From: Isoetes taiwanensis
Taxonomy: Eukaryota > Streptophyta > Lycopodiopsida > Isoetales > Isoetaceae
Assembly: GCA_021234155.1 (NCBI GenBank)
Contig: JAJEKV010000006.1
Coordinates: 8,773,003-8,837,002 of the forward strand
Length of the DNA: 64,000 nt
Direction of reading: 5' to 3'
Shown: one piece after another, positions 1 to 12,345 of the stretch
Layout: every line of letters starts with the position of its first letter
Position numbering within the stretch: position 1 is the first letter of the stretch
Translations under genes and position numbers: made by a program
Notes under the pieces: generated by a model
Told to the model about the DNA's origin: nothing
Seen by the model: only the letters and a program-made list of their open reading frames with translations
Databases searched by the model: none

Positions 1-215
1 TGATAATAATCGCTGCTCCGTTACCAACCACACATAATTATGCCAGTAACTAATTAAGGCAAGCCTGGTGCCGTAGCTAATTAAGGCAAGTGGGTGGGCT
101 GGTGTAGGTGTTGATGAAGTCTTGACAAAGACATAGTCGCGACCTTTATAATTGAAGTCTTTGTCGGTCTTTGTCAAGCGACAAGATGGTGATCTCGATA
201 TCATATATCTCGACA
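1..215 (-). repeat. Partial 3' LTR of the copia element
   Basis: Bases 1-215 match 4718-4934, both ending in TCTCGACA on the plus strand. About 125 bases of this LTR lie left of the window. The two copies differ by many small indels, which suggests the insertion is not recent. Confidence 0.9.
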
Positions 216-226
216 CTCCTCCTTGA
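216..226 (-). other. Polypurine tract of the copia element
   Basis: On the minus strand AAGGAGGAG stands immediately before the LTR start TGTCGAG, the expected place for the plus-strand primer. Confidence 0.7.
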
Positions 227-313
227 TGAGAGGTCACCATCTCCATGCTCAACCTCCTCCTCCTCGGAGATGAGATCTGGAATCTATCAAGACCAATACC
301 AAGTCGATGTCGC

Positions 314-2040
314 TCAAAGAGCTCCACGAGCCAAAGGCTTAGTCAAGAGATCTGCGGTATTGTCCCGATGTAGGAACATGCTCAATCTGAACACCTTATC
401 AGCCACAAGGTCCCTTACAAAATGATAATGCTTGAGAACATGCTTAGATTTTGGATGTCGAATTTCGAGAGGAGCACCAATCAATGCCACCTTTGTTATC
501 CATGAGCATCCTTGCTGGTCCAGAGTGCATTGCCCAATGCCGGCAAGAAAGTCCTTGAAACTAATGATCTCACGCGGGCTCTTTGTAGATGCTTTGCAAC
601 ATACTACGCCCCGGTGGATGAAAGAGATACATGCCCTTGTTTCTTGCTGATCCAAGCAATGGCAGCATTGGCAAGCGTAAAACAAATGCCTGGATGTGGA
701 CACGAGTTGTCTATCACATCGCTAAGCGAGGAATCACTATATGTCAGCAATGAAAAAGCATCACTATTGCTGCGATATGTAAGGCCATAATCAGCAGTAC
801 CCTTTAAGTAGCGGAGAATGTGCTTGGCCATTTCCCAATGCTTATGACCTGGATCTGCTGAAAATTGGCTGAGAGCTATAACAGCAAATGCAATATCAGG
901 TCTGGTGCAAACCATGCAATACATGAGGCTGCCAATCAATTGCCGAAATGGAACTTTTGCCATAGAAAGACGTTCAGCATCAGATTGTGGACAATCTTTC
1001 TTAGTGAGAAGAGTACCTGGAGTCATAGGAACTTTAGATGGATTGCAATCAGCCATGCCAAAGCGCTCAAGCATTTCTTCAATGTACTTCTTTTGAGAGA
1101 TATGAAGAATCCCATTTTTCCGGTCTCTTGCAATTTGCAAACCCAAACAATAGCGAGCTTCTCCCAAGTCTACCATTGGAAACTTAGCAGCAAGCTTTGT
1201 CTTGAATTCAGCAATGTGCTCATTATTATTGCCTATGAGCAAGGAATCATCCACATACAAAGCAATGATGAGTAAGAACTTGCCTTGACGACGGATGTAG
1301 ACATTGGAATCAGCCTCAATAGGCTGGAATCCTTGGTCTTTGAAGAAAGAATCTATGGTCTTGTACCAAGCACGTGATGCTTGCTTTAACCCATAAAGTG
1401 CCTTCGTCAATTTGCATACTAAATGCTCAGCACCAGCTTTGACATAACCCTGAGGTTGCTTCATATATATTTCTTCATCAAGTTTGCCATTAAGAAATGC
1501 TGTCTTGACATCTGTTTGATGAACCTCAAGATTATAATGAGCAGCAAATGCAAGAAGAATGCGAATGCTCATCATTTTGACCACTGGAGAAAATGTTTCC
1601 AAGTAATCAATGCCATATTGCTGGCTGAAACCCTGTGCAACCAAGCGTGCTTTGTAGCTGCTGATGGTGCCATCAGGATGGAGCTTGCATTTGTAGACCC
1701 ATTTGTTACCAACGACCTTCCTATCATGAGGAAGAGGAACCAAATCCCAAGTGCCATTTTGAACAATAGAGTCCATTTCGTGGTCCATTGCCTGCTGCCA
1801 ATGAGGTGCAGCAGCACATGAAATAGCTTCACGATAGCTGGTGGGTTCACTGATAATAGCAAAGACCACAAAACTCCATAATGCTGGGCATAATTTCAGC
1901 ATAGAAAGCAAACCTTTGAGGAGGAAAACGCTTCCTTTTTCCTCGACCAAGTTCTTCTTCAACTCCTCCTTGATCAAGATGATCAAAATCACCTCCTGGA
2001 TCAGATGGGTCAAGATCTCCTCCTTGATCGGATGTGTCAA
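314..2040 (-). pseudogene. Copia reverse transcriptase and RNase H
   Basis: The main frame runs 2040 to 604 (478 codons). It shows the copia RT start region around NKWVYKCK, the block ending TAFLNG, the catalytic YVDD motif, and the RNase H entry at SLSSTGA. A frame break near 604-700 moves the rest of RNase H into another frame down to 314, where HPKSKHV and the conserved end DLLTKPL are visible. In an active element this enzyme copies the RNA in the cytoplasm. The frame break and its separation from the integrase frame at 2040-2137 make this copy defective. Confidence 0.9.
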
Positions 2041-2082
2041 GATCTACGCCGTGATCGAGGGAAACAGGGTCTTTGTAAGCAC

Positions 2083-2175
2083 CTGCAGTCTTGGGGCTAG
2101 CTGCAGTCTTTGGAACTGCCGCTGCAGGCTTTGGAACTAGCTGCAGTCTTTGGAACTGCCGCGAGTCTTTGGAAT
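2083..2175. repeat. Minisatellite at the integrase/RT junction
   Basis: Four to five copies of a roughly 20-base unit, CTGCAGTCTTTGGAACTGC with variants, lie between the integrase and RT frames. The expansion coincides with the change of frame, so slippage may have separated the two parts of the polyprotein. Confidence 0.8.
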
Positions 2176-3900
2176 ATCAGAAACTAAGTCCGATGGATTA
2201 GAAGCTATGGCGTCATCTGTTATCCATGCAGAGATATCAAGAAATTCCACATTAGGAGTTTTTGAACCTTGCTGAAATGCCGAAACATCTTCATGAAAAA
2301 TAACATCGCGACTAACACAAAGCTTCTTGGTATCCGGATCAATCAACCTATAACCATGCTTGCACTGGTCAGAGAAACCCACAAAGATCATTTTCTTGCT
2401 AGTATGCTCAAGTTTCTTGCGATTTGCTTTGGGAATAAGCATAAAGGCAGCACATCCAAAGACACGCAAGGGAGACAAATTTGGCTTTATGCCAGTGAAA
2501 GCTTGTTCAGGAGTCTGATTTTTCACAGCAACAGTGGGCAATCTATTGAGTAGGTAAACTGAGTACCTTACTGCTTCAGCCCAAAATTGAATGGGTGCTG
2601 AGGATTGAGCGAGCAAGCAACGTGCCATGTCAACAATGCTGCGATTCTTCCGTTCAGCAACGCCATTATGTTGTGGAGTATGAGGCTCGGTAAGTTGGCG
2701 CTCAATACCATGATCAGCACAAAAATGATTGAATGCTTGACTGGTAAATTCTCCACCATTATCGGATCTGAGCTTCTTAATCTTATGGGCTACTTGATTC
2801 TCAACAAGCGCTTTCCATTCTTGGAAATGGGCAAATGCATCAGATTTCCGCTTCAAGAAATAGACCCATGTTTTCCTGCTCAAATCATCAATGAATGTCA
2901 GAAAATAATAGGCACCCGAAAGAGAAGGAACATGAGTTGGACCACAAAGATCCGTGTGTACTAATTCAAGAAGAGCAGTAGCACGAGATCCAATAAGAGT
3001 AAAAGATCTGCGGTGCTGTTTGCCCAATGCACAAGCCTCACAACTTGCAAGAGTAGGGTGCTGATGAAGATCAAAACCGTCTACAAGTTGAGGCAGCTGA
3101 TTGATTGCTTTAAGACTGATGTGTCCAAGCCTCTTATGCCACAGATCACAGGTACCATTACCAGCAGCTACAAGAACAACTTGATCAGCATATTCTTGGC
3201 CCAAATGGTAGAGATTACCCGTACGAATAGCACGAGCAAGGCTCTTTCCTGTAACTTTGCTGCGAACAATGCAGTCGTCACTATCAAAGATAACTCTTGT
3301 GCCCATATCAGTAAGACGTGCAACAGAAATCAGATCTTTACGCAAAGTAGGAGCATACATTACCCCTTTTAGAGTGAAATTACCAAGACTTGTGGGTACT
3401 TGAATGTCACCCATTCCGCAGATTTGATGCTCACTATTGTCGCCGATTTGAACAATGTGATTGGAAGAGGTAGGTCTGAAATTTTCAAACCAATCTTTGT
3501 GCCAACTAATATGAGCTGTAGCACCAGAATCCATGATGAATTTGATAGAGCGAGGGGCTGCCACTTGTTTACAAAGATAGACATAATCCGGGCTGCAAGG
3601 AACCACATTGGCTACGCTTACTTCTTCAACAATTTGGGCCACATTGGCTGAAGCTTTGTTTGTCTCCAAAGCTTTTGTTATGTTCGGTTTGTGCTCAAGA
3701 TCCTTCATCTTCTTCCTACATTCTCGCTGCGGTATGATTGCCTTTCTTGCAATAGTCACAAACCTCTTTGCTTGGATCTTTGTGCCTTTCTTTGTCGGCA
3801 CCCTTGAAGGCATTGCTGCTATTGTTATTCTTCTTTTTCTTAGCTTTTTCATTCCCTTTTGCATAGGATTTAGGCTCAGAATGACCTGCAAAGAAAGCAT
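2137..3900 (-). pseudogene. Copia protease and integrase
   Basis: A 587-codon frame. The aspartic protease active site reads FIMDSGATAHIS near residue 124. The integrase zinc region has the form HKRLGH with CEACALGK. The catalytic core shows HTDLCGP, FIDDLSRKTW and SDNGGEFTS with the downstream glutamate in HNGVAERKN. Protease cuts the polyprotein and integrase inserts the cDNA. This is the best preserved part of the element, but it is out of frame with gag upstream and RT downstream. Confidence 0.92.
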
Positions 3901-4490
3901 TGTGCTTTCGTCTTTGATAATCCCAAAGATCCTTCCTCATCATGATCTCCTCCTTGACGGAAGTAATTGCACGATTGAGGTCCATGTCGGCAATTTGCAT
4001 GAGATTGCTTTCGCGCAAAGCATGGAAAGAATTGGGTAAGGATCTAAGAAAGAAGAATAATTGCAATGAAGGAGAGATCTTATTATCTTCTCCGAGGCTT
4101 CAATCTGCGAAAGGTGTTCTTCATCAATCTGCGAATTTGTCAAGACTCTCTGTCTCTTTCCAAAAGATATTCACCACTTCAAAGATACAAATGCCCAATT
4201 TGTGTATGGGTCTTCTTTTCATGCTCTTGGATGAGAGCATTCCATAAATCATGGCTGTTCTCCTTCTGAACCTCATCAAGAAGAGATTCAGCAACAGAAA
4301 GCCCAATCGTAGCCATAGCCTTGTCATCCCGGCGCTGCCAAGCATCAAGAACAGATTTATTCTTGCCATCTGCTGCAAGCTCGGGTGCTGGTTCTTGGCC
4401 ACTAACAATTCCCCAGACTCCTTCAGCCTTAAGAATGAGAGTCATTCTTCTCTTCCATTGTTTGAAAACCCATGCCATCGAAGATTTGAA
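3716..4490 (-). pseudogene. Copia gag with zinc knuckle
   Basis: Pieces in different frames cover a gag of the plant UBN2 type, with WKRRMT and a LWNALIQEHE-like stretch. Its end carries a nucleocapsid knuckle, CDYCKKGNH, whose last cysteine is reached only by a frameshift into the next frame (RECRKKM). Gag builds the virus-like particle that packages element RNA. At least two frameshifts break this copy. Confidence 0.8.
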
Positions 4491-4579
4491 TCACACGACC
4501 GCCCGGAAGGTAATCTGGTTGTAGCTTGCATCCTTCTCCATTCTTTGTGTTGATCTTGAATCAATCTCAGCACACCTAG

Positions 4580-4592
4580 TGCTCTGATACCA
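4580..4592 (-). other. Primer binding site, initiator-methionine tRNA type
   Basis: Directly inside the 5' LTR the minus strand reads TGGTATCAGAGCA, the usual plant complement to the 3' end of initiator tRNA-Met. It fixes the LTR boundary at 4593. Confidence 0.9.
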
Positions 4593-4934
4593 TGTCAAGG
4601 TTGCACCAAGAAAGGGAGAGAAGGGGATGCACACCAATATCCGAGAGCGCAAGCTCCCAAAACAAAGGCAAATCAGAATTGTATTAATCGTAAGTATGAA
4701 TACAAGATATAAAAAGGCAGATAATAATAATGCCCTCGTACTACCAACCACACATAATTATGCCGAACTAATTAAGGCAAGTCGGTGCCGTAGCTAATTA
4801 AGGCAAGTGGGTGGGGCTGGTGTAGGTGTCTTTGATGAAGTCCGACAAGACATAGTCGCACCTTTGTGCCGAATCTTTGTCGATCGGCTTTGTCAAGCAG
4901 CAAGATGGTGATCTCGATATCATATATCTCGACA
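4593..4934 (-). repeat. 5' LTR of the copia element
   Basis: 342 bases with TG...CA ends: the plus strand starts TGTCAAGG and ends TCTCGACA. It should hold the element promoter, but I could not point to a definite TATA box. Confidence 0.9.
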
Positions 4935-5485
4935 TGTGGTGGTGCGTGGACTCTCGGAGGAGGCAGGAGAAGATCTCACCAAGCGCATTCAGGATGAGAT
5001 CCTATCTCGAATGGCATTCCCGACTGCGGTACACATTGCTAGAGCAAGTCGCCTTTGGGACTCAACGCCGCGACGCTTAGCGTTGTCACCTTCCGCGGTG
5101 GCGGACATGCGAAAGTACGTGAGGCCATCCCACGCCGAGTAGGCAACCGAAGGGGACTGCTCTGTATGTCGACTAGGATCTCACCCCAATGCAACAGGAG
5201 TCCCACCGCGCCTTCGCCGGCCGCGGGGCGTCCGTCGTAGGGGGCTGCGCCTTGTCGGGGCAAGCCAGCATTTCGTGCCGGGCGCTGGCCGAGGTCGCTG
5301 ATGCAATGCGCCAGCTGCTGCCACTCCGCTCCTGCCATTCTTCGCTGCTGCCGCCGCTAGTACCCCTATCGCACCTCCCCCTCCCCACCGGGCCCGACCG
5401 CCGGCCGAGCGCCGCGACAATCGCCTCCATCCGCAACCCGGGGGCGGATCATCGAAGGCCCACATTGAATGCCAACAAATAGGAA
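4935..5485 (+). other. GC-rich 5' part of the LINE, possible ORF1 remnant
   Basis: This stretch is clearly richer in GC than the flanks and has overlapping open frames, including one at 4936-5142. No zinc knuckle or other ORF1 hallmark could be recognised. It is placed in the LINE because it runs without a break into the endonuclease. Confidence 0.4.
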
Positions 5486-5499
5486 TTGTGCCTCCGGAT

Positions 5500-6320
5500 G
5501 GTGTCTTGGAACTGTCGAGGCTTCCCCTGGCAGAAAGGCGAGAGCCTCAACTCTATTGCACCAGATATGGATCTCATTTTCCTCATGGAAACATGGGAGC
5601 ATGCAAGGCACAGACTACCGGACCTCCCAGACTATCTCCATTTCTCGGTGTTCAATGAGTGCACAGGCAAGCGCGGGCATGGCGGGGTTGCCTACTACTA
5701 CCGTGCAACCTTGAGGCACTTTCGGTCCGCGTTGCAAAAACGCATAAGTACAATCGCTACTTGTGGGTGCGGCGTCTTGACATGACAATGGCGGCAGCTC
5801 TCCTCATAGCGGCATGCTACTTTCCACATGCCGAGAGAAACTTTTATAACACTCATTGGGATGTGGATCGATTGGAGCCCTATGTCGATCTATATGATGA
5901 CATACAGGCCAAGACAAACAAGTTAAGGGGGTTATGTTGCTTGGCGATTTTAATGCACGCACGTGAGCCGGCGGGTTCCAAAATTTGAGCCCCCTCGGGA
6001 AGGGCGACTATTTGCGCTTGAACCCCGCAGGTGGTGGCTTGGTCAAGGATATCGGATGACAGCCATATTTCAAGCGCTATGGCGGGCGGTTGTTGTTCTT
6101 TGGGTAGTATCTTTGACCGGTTATTTGTAATGGGTTGGCACAATGGCCGCCTTCCAGCCGCCGCACTTGTAGACGTGAGAACCAAAGGGGCGGCTCCGGT
6201 GTGGTGGATTATCTGGGCTGGTTGAGGAACGGGATCTCGCACTGTTTACTCATTTTTTCGTCGGGACGGACACTTTCGGGATGATGAAGTAGACTTCGGA
6301 CCACCGCCCCTTGCTCATGC
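5500..6320 (+). pseudogene. LINE apurinic-type endonuclease domain
   Basis: The domain starts with VSWNCRG at about 5500. The metal-binding glutamate is in FLMETWE, GDFNAR follows near 5938, and the final TSDHRPLL near 6296 supplies the catalytic histidine. These are the signatures of the exonuclease-endonuclease-phosphatase fold that nicks target DNA for target-primed reverse transcription. At least three frame changes separate the motifs, so the copy is dead. The Ty3 insertion begins about 300 bases further on. Confidence 0.85.
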
Positions 6321-6678
6321 ATCTCCATTGCGAGGCTCCCGTGCATCTACTTGCCTCAACACACGGGTGCCCCAACCGTGCTCGACTCACGACCGTCGCG
6401 GGATCTATGCCCAAACCGCTTGAGCATGATCCGGCGGACCGCTGCAACTCCCCACACTTCAAGAATCACCGGTGACTCACACCGCTCGACGGCCCGGAAA
6501 GATGCTTTGGGAGAGGCCGCTCACGGCCTCGCTTCCCTAGTTTATGGTGCTCACCTTTTTAACATGAATTATATTAATGGTTCAAATACCCTTAGCTAAT
6601 GAATTCTATAGTTTAAAACCTCACGGCTACAAAACAACACCAAGCAGCAGGGATCGTTACATTCTCACCTTGTAGAAT

Positions 6679-7860
6679 TCAACTCATGTCCTCATGAGTT
6701 ACTGGAAAGGATGGGTATAGCTCCTTGAACTTGATAGCGTCCTCCCAGGTCGCGTCTTCTTGCGGATATCCCGCCCATTGCACTAAATACTTTTCAATGG
6801 CTCTGCCTCGCAGTATTCTAGTGTCTACTTGTAAGATTTTCTGAGGTCTGACTGCGAGAGTTTCTTCGACTGCAACCAGATTATCCTGTGGCAGTACATG
6901 AGATGGATCGGGCAGGTACTTACGTAAGTCACTGACATGGAATACGTTATGCACCTTAATCTCAGGCGGCAATTCCAAACGATAGGCAGCATTCCCTATA
7001 CGCTGGATAATTTTGAAAGGCCCTGCATATCTAGGTGCTAGCTTTCCAGCTTTCTTAAATCTCAAAGTACCTTGCTTAGGATTTATCTTTAGAAATACCA
7101 TATCATCTTTTTGGAACTCTAAGGGTCTTCTCCTCTTATCTGCATATTGTTTCTGCCTATTTCGTGCTGTAGCAGTGTTATGTCTGATAATCCTGAGCTG
7201 TGTTCCAATATCTTCTCCCATAGTCCGAACCAAATCTACCTTACATTTCGGACTACACCAGGTCAATGGATATCTGCATTCTTGTCCATATACAACCTCA
7301 AATGGGCTCATTTTAATGGAATCCTGGTACGTGTTATTGTAAGCAAACTCGATTAGATATAGATAAGATTCCCAAGAATGTGGATGTTCTGGCACATACA
7401 TCCGAAGCATATCTTCCACAACTTGGTTAACTCTTTCCACCTGGCCATCCGTCTGAGGATGATATGTGGTGCTCATTCGCAACTAGGTTCCAACTCCTTG
7501 GAACAAAGCTTGCCAAAACTGACCAACAAAACGCGTATCTCTGTCAAACACAATGACCTTAGGCATTCCATGCAAACGGAATACATCCCTGATGAATATC
7601 TTTGCAATGTCTGCCGCAGTAGCCGTAGTTCGGGTTGGCATGAAATGAGCTTGCTTAGTGAGACGATCCATTACAACATAAATGGAATCATAGCCTGCTC
7701 GAGTTCTGGGCAAAACCACAATAAAATCCATGCAGACACTTTCCCATTTAGCATCCGGAATATCCAAAGGTTGCAACTCACCGGCAATCTTCTGGCGAGA
7801 AGCTTTCACCTTCTGACATGGTAGGCATCTCGCTACATAATTTAGTATTTCCTTTTTCAT
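6679..7860 (-). pseudogene. Ty3 integrase with C-terminal chromodomain
   Basis: The zinc-binding end reads CLPCQKVK. The catalytic core shows MDFIVVLP, a DRDTRF block for the second acidic residue and HPQTDGQVERVNQ carrying the glutamate. One stop near 7483 splits the core. The last 60 residues carry a chromodomain (VQWAGYPQEDATWED), which in chromoviruses steers insertion to modified histones. That domain places the element in the chromovirus branch. The frame ends at 6679. Confidence 0.92.
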
Positions 7861-7946
7861 GCCAGGCCAAAAGAACTGTTTACGAACTTTACGAAGTGTT
7901 TTCTGAATTCTAGGGTGACCTGATACTGGACTGTCATGAGCTTCCT

Positions 7947-8940
7947 TTAGAATTTGATGTTTAAGCTCTGCATTATCAGGTATACATAATCGATTCTGGT
8001 ATACAGTTTAGATCCTTCCAATCTATAAGGATCCTTGCTTTGACCTTGCTCAAGTGCTGCTATTATAGGTCGATAATGAGAATCTTCCTGGATTAACTGA
8101 CTTAAGTTGTTGTCCCATTGATTAATAGCAATACTGATTGCAGCACAATAAGATCGTCGGGACAACGCGTCTGCGATTACGTTATCCTTGCCAGGCTGAT
8201 ACATGATAGAAACATCATATTCTTGCAACAATTGCATCCACCTCTTTTGGCGATTATTCAGCTGCGGCTGCGTTACAAAACTTAAGACTTTGATGATCTG
8301 TCTTAAGAAGAAATTTCTTACCCAAAAGGTAATGTGTCCACAATTTCAAGGCATGCACAATTGCAAGCATCTCCAAATCATGGGTTGGATAATTCTGTTC
8401 AGCTGGACTGAGCTTTTTAGATTCATATGCACACACATGGCCATCTTGCAGTAAAGCACCCCCAATGCCAGTGCCTAATGCATCTGTTACTACACAAAAT
8501 TCTCGTTCCATGCAAGGAATCTTTAAAATAGCTGCATGCGTCAAAGCATCCTTCAAAAATTGAAAGCTACGCTGGCATACTTCAGACCATTGAAAAGCTA
8601 AATCCTTTTGAAGCAAGGTGGTCAAAGGCGTTGCTTTCTTGGAAAACTGCTTAACAAACTTCCGATAATAGCCCGCTAAACCCAGAAATGCTCTAATTTC
8701 TCTTACAGATTGAGGTTGAGGCCATTCCTGTATGGCTTTCACCTTTTCAGGATCTGGTTCAATTCCCTTGCTGGAGACAACATGGCCCAAATAGATCAAC
8801 TGCTCTTGAGCAAAACTGCATTTGGAAAGTTTACCATAGAGCTTATGATGTCTCAAGAGATTCAGAACTGCACGCAAGTGCTCCACGTGCTCTTCTAACG
8901 TTTTAGAATAGATCAAAATATCATCAAAGAACACGAGCAC
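7947..8940 (-). pseudogene. Ty3 RT catalytic site and RNase H
   Basis: Begins with VFFDDILIYSK, the Ty3 catalytic aspartates. The thumb region includes IRAFLGLAGYYRKF, and RNase H shows TDALGTGIGGALLQ, YPTHDLEMLAIV and TDHQSLKF. A stop near 8254 is followed by the RNase H end GKDNVIADALSRR in the frame ending at 7947. This lies between the protease-RT frame upstream and the integrase frame downstream. Confidence 0.9.
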
Positions 8941-8952
8941 GAATTGATCAAG

Positions 8953-10175
8953 CTATGCCCGGAAAACATCATTCATAAGCCTCAAAAACGTGGCTGGCGC
9001 ATTCGTAAGCCCAAATGGCATTACTACAAATTCATAATGTCCATATCTTGTACGGAAAGCAGTTTTAGGAATGTCTTCTTCCTTAATTCTGATTTGGTGG
9101 TAGCCAGAGCGCATATCAATCTTAGTAAAGAATTTGCTACCACTCAATTGATCAAACAGATCATCTACTCTTGGCAAAGCATAACCATTCTTGATGGTAA
9201 TCTGATTCAATAATCTGTAATCAACACATAGGTGCAAACTGCCATCTTTTTTCTTGACAAACAGGACAGGAGCTCCAAATGGAGATGTACTAGGCCTAAT
9301 AAATCCTTGTTCCACTAGTTCCTCCAATTGCTTCTTTAATTCCACCATCTCTACCGCATTAAAACGGTAAGGAGGACGTGAAGGTGGCGCAGATCCAGGG
9401 AACAATTCAATTTCATGGTTCACCTCACGAAAAGGAGGTAATTCTGTAAGCTTATCAGGAAACACATCCTTGAATTCTTCTAACATAGTTTGAATAAGCT
9501 GAGGGATGACAGTTTCTTGCACTTCTGTCGTTTTGGTTAGCATTCCGACATACATAATTCCCCCTTTGCGCAAATAGCGCTTGGCCTGCTTACACGATAG
9601 CACAGGAGGACCAGAAATCATAGGACGACTACCCAGTCTCTTAAATGAACCATCTGACATCGTGCAGAGGATAGCTCTCTCCTTACAATCTATATAGGCA
9701 CCTACGGCTCTCAACCATGACATTCCCAGAATTAAATCATATTTCCCTAGATCCAGTACTTCAAAACTAGCACGGAATACTAGTCCACAGAGTTTAAATT
9801 CCAACCGAGGAATACAACCACTCGACATCTTAATCACACCATCTGCTAACTCTACGGATCTAGGGTGCCGTGCAATCACACGCAAACCCAACTGGTCAAC
9901 CAATCTAGGTGAAATAAAATTATGCGTACTACCACTGTCAATCAGAAAATGGAAAGATTGCGTTTGAATGCTACCTGGAAGATGGATAACGTCGGTAACA
10001 AGGTATTCTGGAGGATCTCCACCAAGAGCATGAGCACGCATGTCGGGTTCTGCTTTTGATTCTTCCAGAGTAACTTGAGCCCATGCAGGCCTCTCCTCAG
10101 TTCGAGCGTTTCGTGGACCAGCATTACTCTGCGTACTCGCCGCTCGGCGGTTCCAATTTCCCGGAGTTCCACCAC
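8953..10175 (-). pseudogene. Ty3 protease and N-terminal reverse transcriptase
   Basis: The long frame (10041-8953) has the protease motif [13 protein letters not shown], then the RT region beginning at RPPYRF, with [28 protein letters not shown] and [12 protein letters not shown] short gag-pol linker precedes it in a shifted frame up to 10175. An in-frame stop at about 8953 separates this from the catalytic FFDD motif, which follows at once in the same sense. Few lesions are present, so inactivation looks relatively recent compared with the host LINE. Confidence 0.9.
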
Positions 10176-10199
10176 TAGCCTAAACCTCAGGCACTACCA

Positions 10200-11400
10200 C
10201 CTTCCCCCGCAACAGATGGTTTGATGATGAGTGTTGGGAGCTCAAACGCACACTCCGGCAAGTCACTGATCCCATCTCCCGCCCACAGGCCGTCAGTCAA
10301 TACCGCTCCTTTCTCAAGAACAAGAAGGCTAGACACCTCGCAGAGCATCAGCAACAGATGTTTGGTCTCCTGGACCGGTACCCCAGGACATTCTAGAGAA
10401 GGGTCTTGAGCAAGCCTGCACAGCCCACGGGAAACATCACCTCGGAGCAATGGGTACAATACTTGCAACAACATGCGACCGGGGGGGGCACCAAATCCCT
10501 CCACAGATAGGCATGGCTCTCTGGTTATCACAGAGGGAGATGTCATCATGGGCCTACAGCGTCTAGCTAATGGGAAGGCGGCAGATTTAAATGGCATGCG
10601 GTGTAACTTCGAAATGGGCCGGGGGCCTCGGGTGCCTGTCCTCACGGCATTGTTCAATAAAGCATTGCGAGAAGGCTTCCCTATGCAATGGACCACTAGT
10701 AGAGTAGTGCCCATATACAAAGCAGGGGACCCTCAATGCTCGGCCAACTACCGTACTATTATGGTTAGCTCTCTCTTTGCAAAACTGTTGGCTGGCATTC
10801 TTGAGCAAATGGTGACAATATGGGCGAGGGAAACGGAGGTGCAATCTCTTTACATGGGCGGCGTAACCTGCATCTTTGTTGTTTAAAATGGATTTTGCAA
10901 AAGCGTTAATACCACGATACCCCACAACAAGCTATGGGACGCATTGCGGCGGTTTGGGACCCCCGGACTTCTGCGAATCGCAAGATATAGGCCGTCTGAG
11001 GCATGCTCAGGCCGTATCACATCGGCAGCATAGCCGGTGATCAGTAGCATTGGAGTGCATCAGGGTTGCCCCCTCTCCTCCACACTCTTTGGCCTATACA
11101 TTGATCAGTTGGAAGATTAGCTCTCTGAGCATGGAGGTGCGGGCACACATCTCATGCATCACACAATCCATCAACTCATCTATGCTGACGATGTCAACCT
11201 CATGGCCTATACTCGGAGGACATGCAACGTCCACCGGATGCTCTTGACACTTTTGCCAATTCAGCGGCATGCGAAGTTAACTTGGCCAAAACTAGGATGT
11301 TTTCTACTTTGCATCATCCCGTCGACCAAGGCTTCCCACATTCACTTACCAGGGGCAAGGGGTAGAGGTGGCTCCGACCTACAAGTACTTGGGGATTGAG
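10200..11400 (+). pseudogene. LINE reverse transcriptase, main part
   Basis: Coding resumes after the Ty3 body with a DDECWELKR-like stretch. RT blocks follow in changing frames: a fingers region with VVPIYKAGDPQ and ANYRTIMVSS, then GVHQGCPLS near 11055 and the catalytic YADDVNLMA near 11180. A thumb-like KYLGIEF block follows near 11385. The spread over three frames and several stops shows long decay. The wording around YADD is not plant L1-like (compare the L1 copy at 58137-64000), so two LINE families share this window. Confidence 0.85.
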
Positions 11401-12345
11401 TTCTCAACTACCACCCATTGGGATCGCGCTATCGGTTATGGGTCACGGCTGGCCGGAAAGCACCATATGCCATGCAACAACAAACGACCACAATGCAGAG
11501 TTGTATGCCTGGGGCCACCAGTCACATTTGTTTCGGGCCTTGGTTGAGCCGGTCCTTTTGTATGGGGCAGAAGTGTGGGGTCCAATGGTGGGGTCCGGTG
11601 ATATCCCTCAACACTGGAATGACCTCGAAGCAGTCGCGAAGGCCTTCTTGGCACGGACCACGGGGTGAAGTCCACGCCCGCACTGCAGATCCTACTCCGG
11701 GAGACATGCTTTCTACCCCTTCAACGGGCTGCATTGGAACGCCATATCGTTTATTTCCAAAAGGTGGTTGCTATGGCTGATACACGCTTGCCCCACCTTG
11801 CTTTGCCCGACAATGGGTCCCCAACACCCGAAATCCTGGCGAAAAGACAAGCAAGCTCGGTGGTTCTCACTTGGGGGGTGTCGCGGGCAAACAGATCGCC
11901 CGTGGGACAAAGAAAGATCGCGAGGCACTTAAACCGTACCTAGATGCTACTTTCCTTCGCAAGCTCGGGATCAGAGGCTCGGCGCGACGTTAAGGCGGCA
12001 CACTATCGCCAAACAAGTCAATCCTAGGCTCACAAGAGGCCCACACTGCGATGCTTGTACACCCAAATTGCCCATGAAGAAGCCACGGACTTATAGCTTC
12101 CATTCGCGGGTGCACATCGCCTCCGCATTGAAACGGGGCGTTGGGCTCGGACGCCGCGAGAGCAAAGGCTTTGCCGTGTTTCCACCAGGTAGCGATTGAG
12201 GATGAATGTCATGCCCTCGGATCTGCCCAAGATTTGCCCATATCCGAGAGCGATATGTTCGATTACTAGTGTCTGGCCAGCCGTTGCATCAGTTATTGAC
12301 TATGGCGTCAGCGGGTTTGTTGGAGTCATACCTCCAGGAGGTTAT
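11400..12345 (+). pseudogene. LINE C-terminal region
   Basis: Continues the LINE second ORF after RT, with a readable stretch from about 11400 to 11668 and further pieces in other frames. Near 12050 a CDAC pair followed by spaced histidines resembles a C-terminal zinc finger. The last part, from about 12270, is shared with the truncated inverted copy at 20137-20446. Confidence 0.65.

Larger units (their letters stand above)
1..4934 (-). mobile_element. Ty1/copia LTR retrotransposon, cut by the window edge
   Basis: The element reads on the minus strand. It has a complete 5' LTR (4593-4934), a methionine-tRNA-type primer binding site, gag, protease, integrase, reverse transcriptase, RNase H, a purine tract and the first 215 bases of the 3' LTR. 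Protease-integrase lying before reverse transcriptase is the Ty1/copia order. Several frameshifts and stops break the polyprotein, so it is not autonomous as it stands. Its 5' LTR abuts the GC-rich 5' part of a LINE at 4935. The target duplication cannot be checked because the other end lies outside the window. Confidence 0.93.
6600..10190 (-). mobile_element. Ty3 chromovirus body inserted in the LINE
   Basis: A minus-strand Ty3-type pol in the order protease, RT, RNase H, integrase, chromodomain. LINE coding sequence stops shortly before 6600 and resumes near 10190, so the element lies inside the LINE. No LTRs, primer site or gag were found at either edge. Both ends therefore seem truncated, or the fragment arrived by another route such as double-strand break repair. 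Confidence 0.88.
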
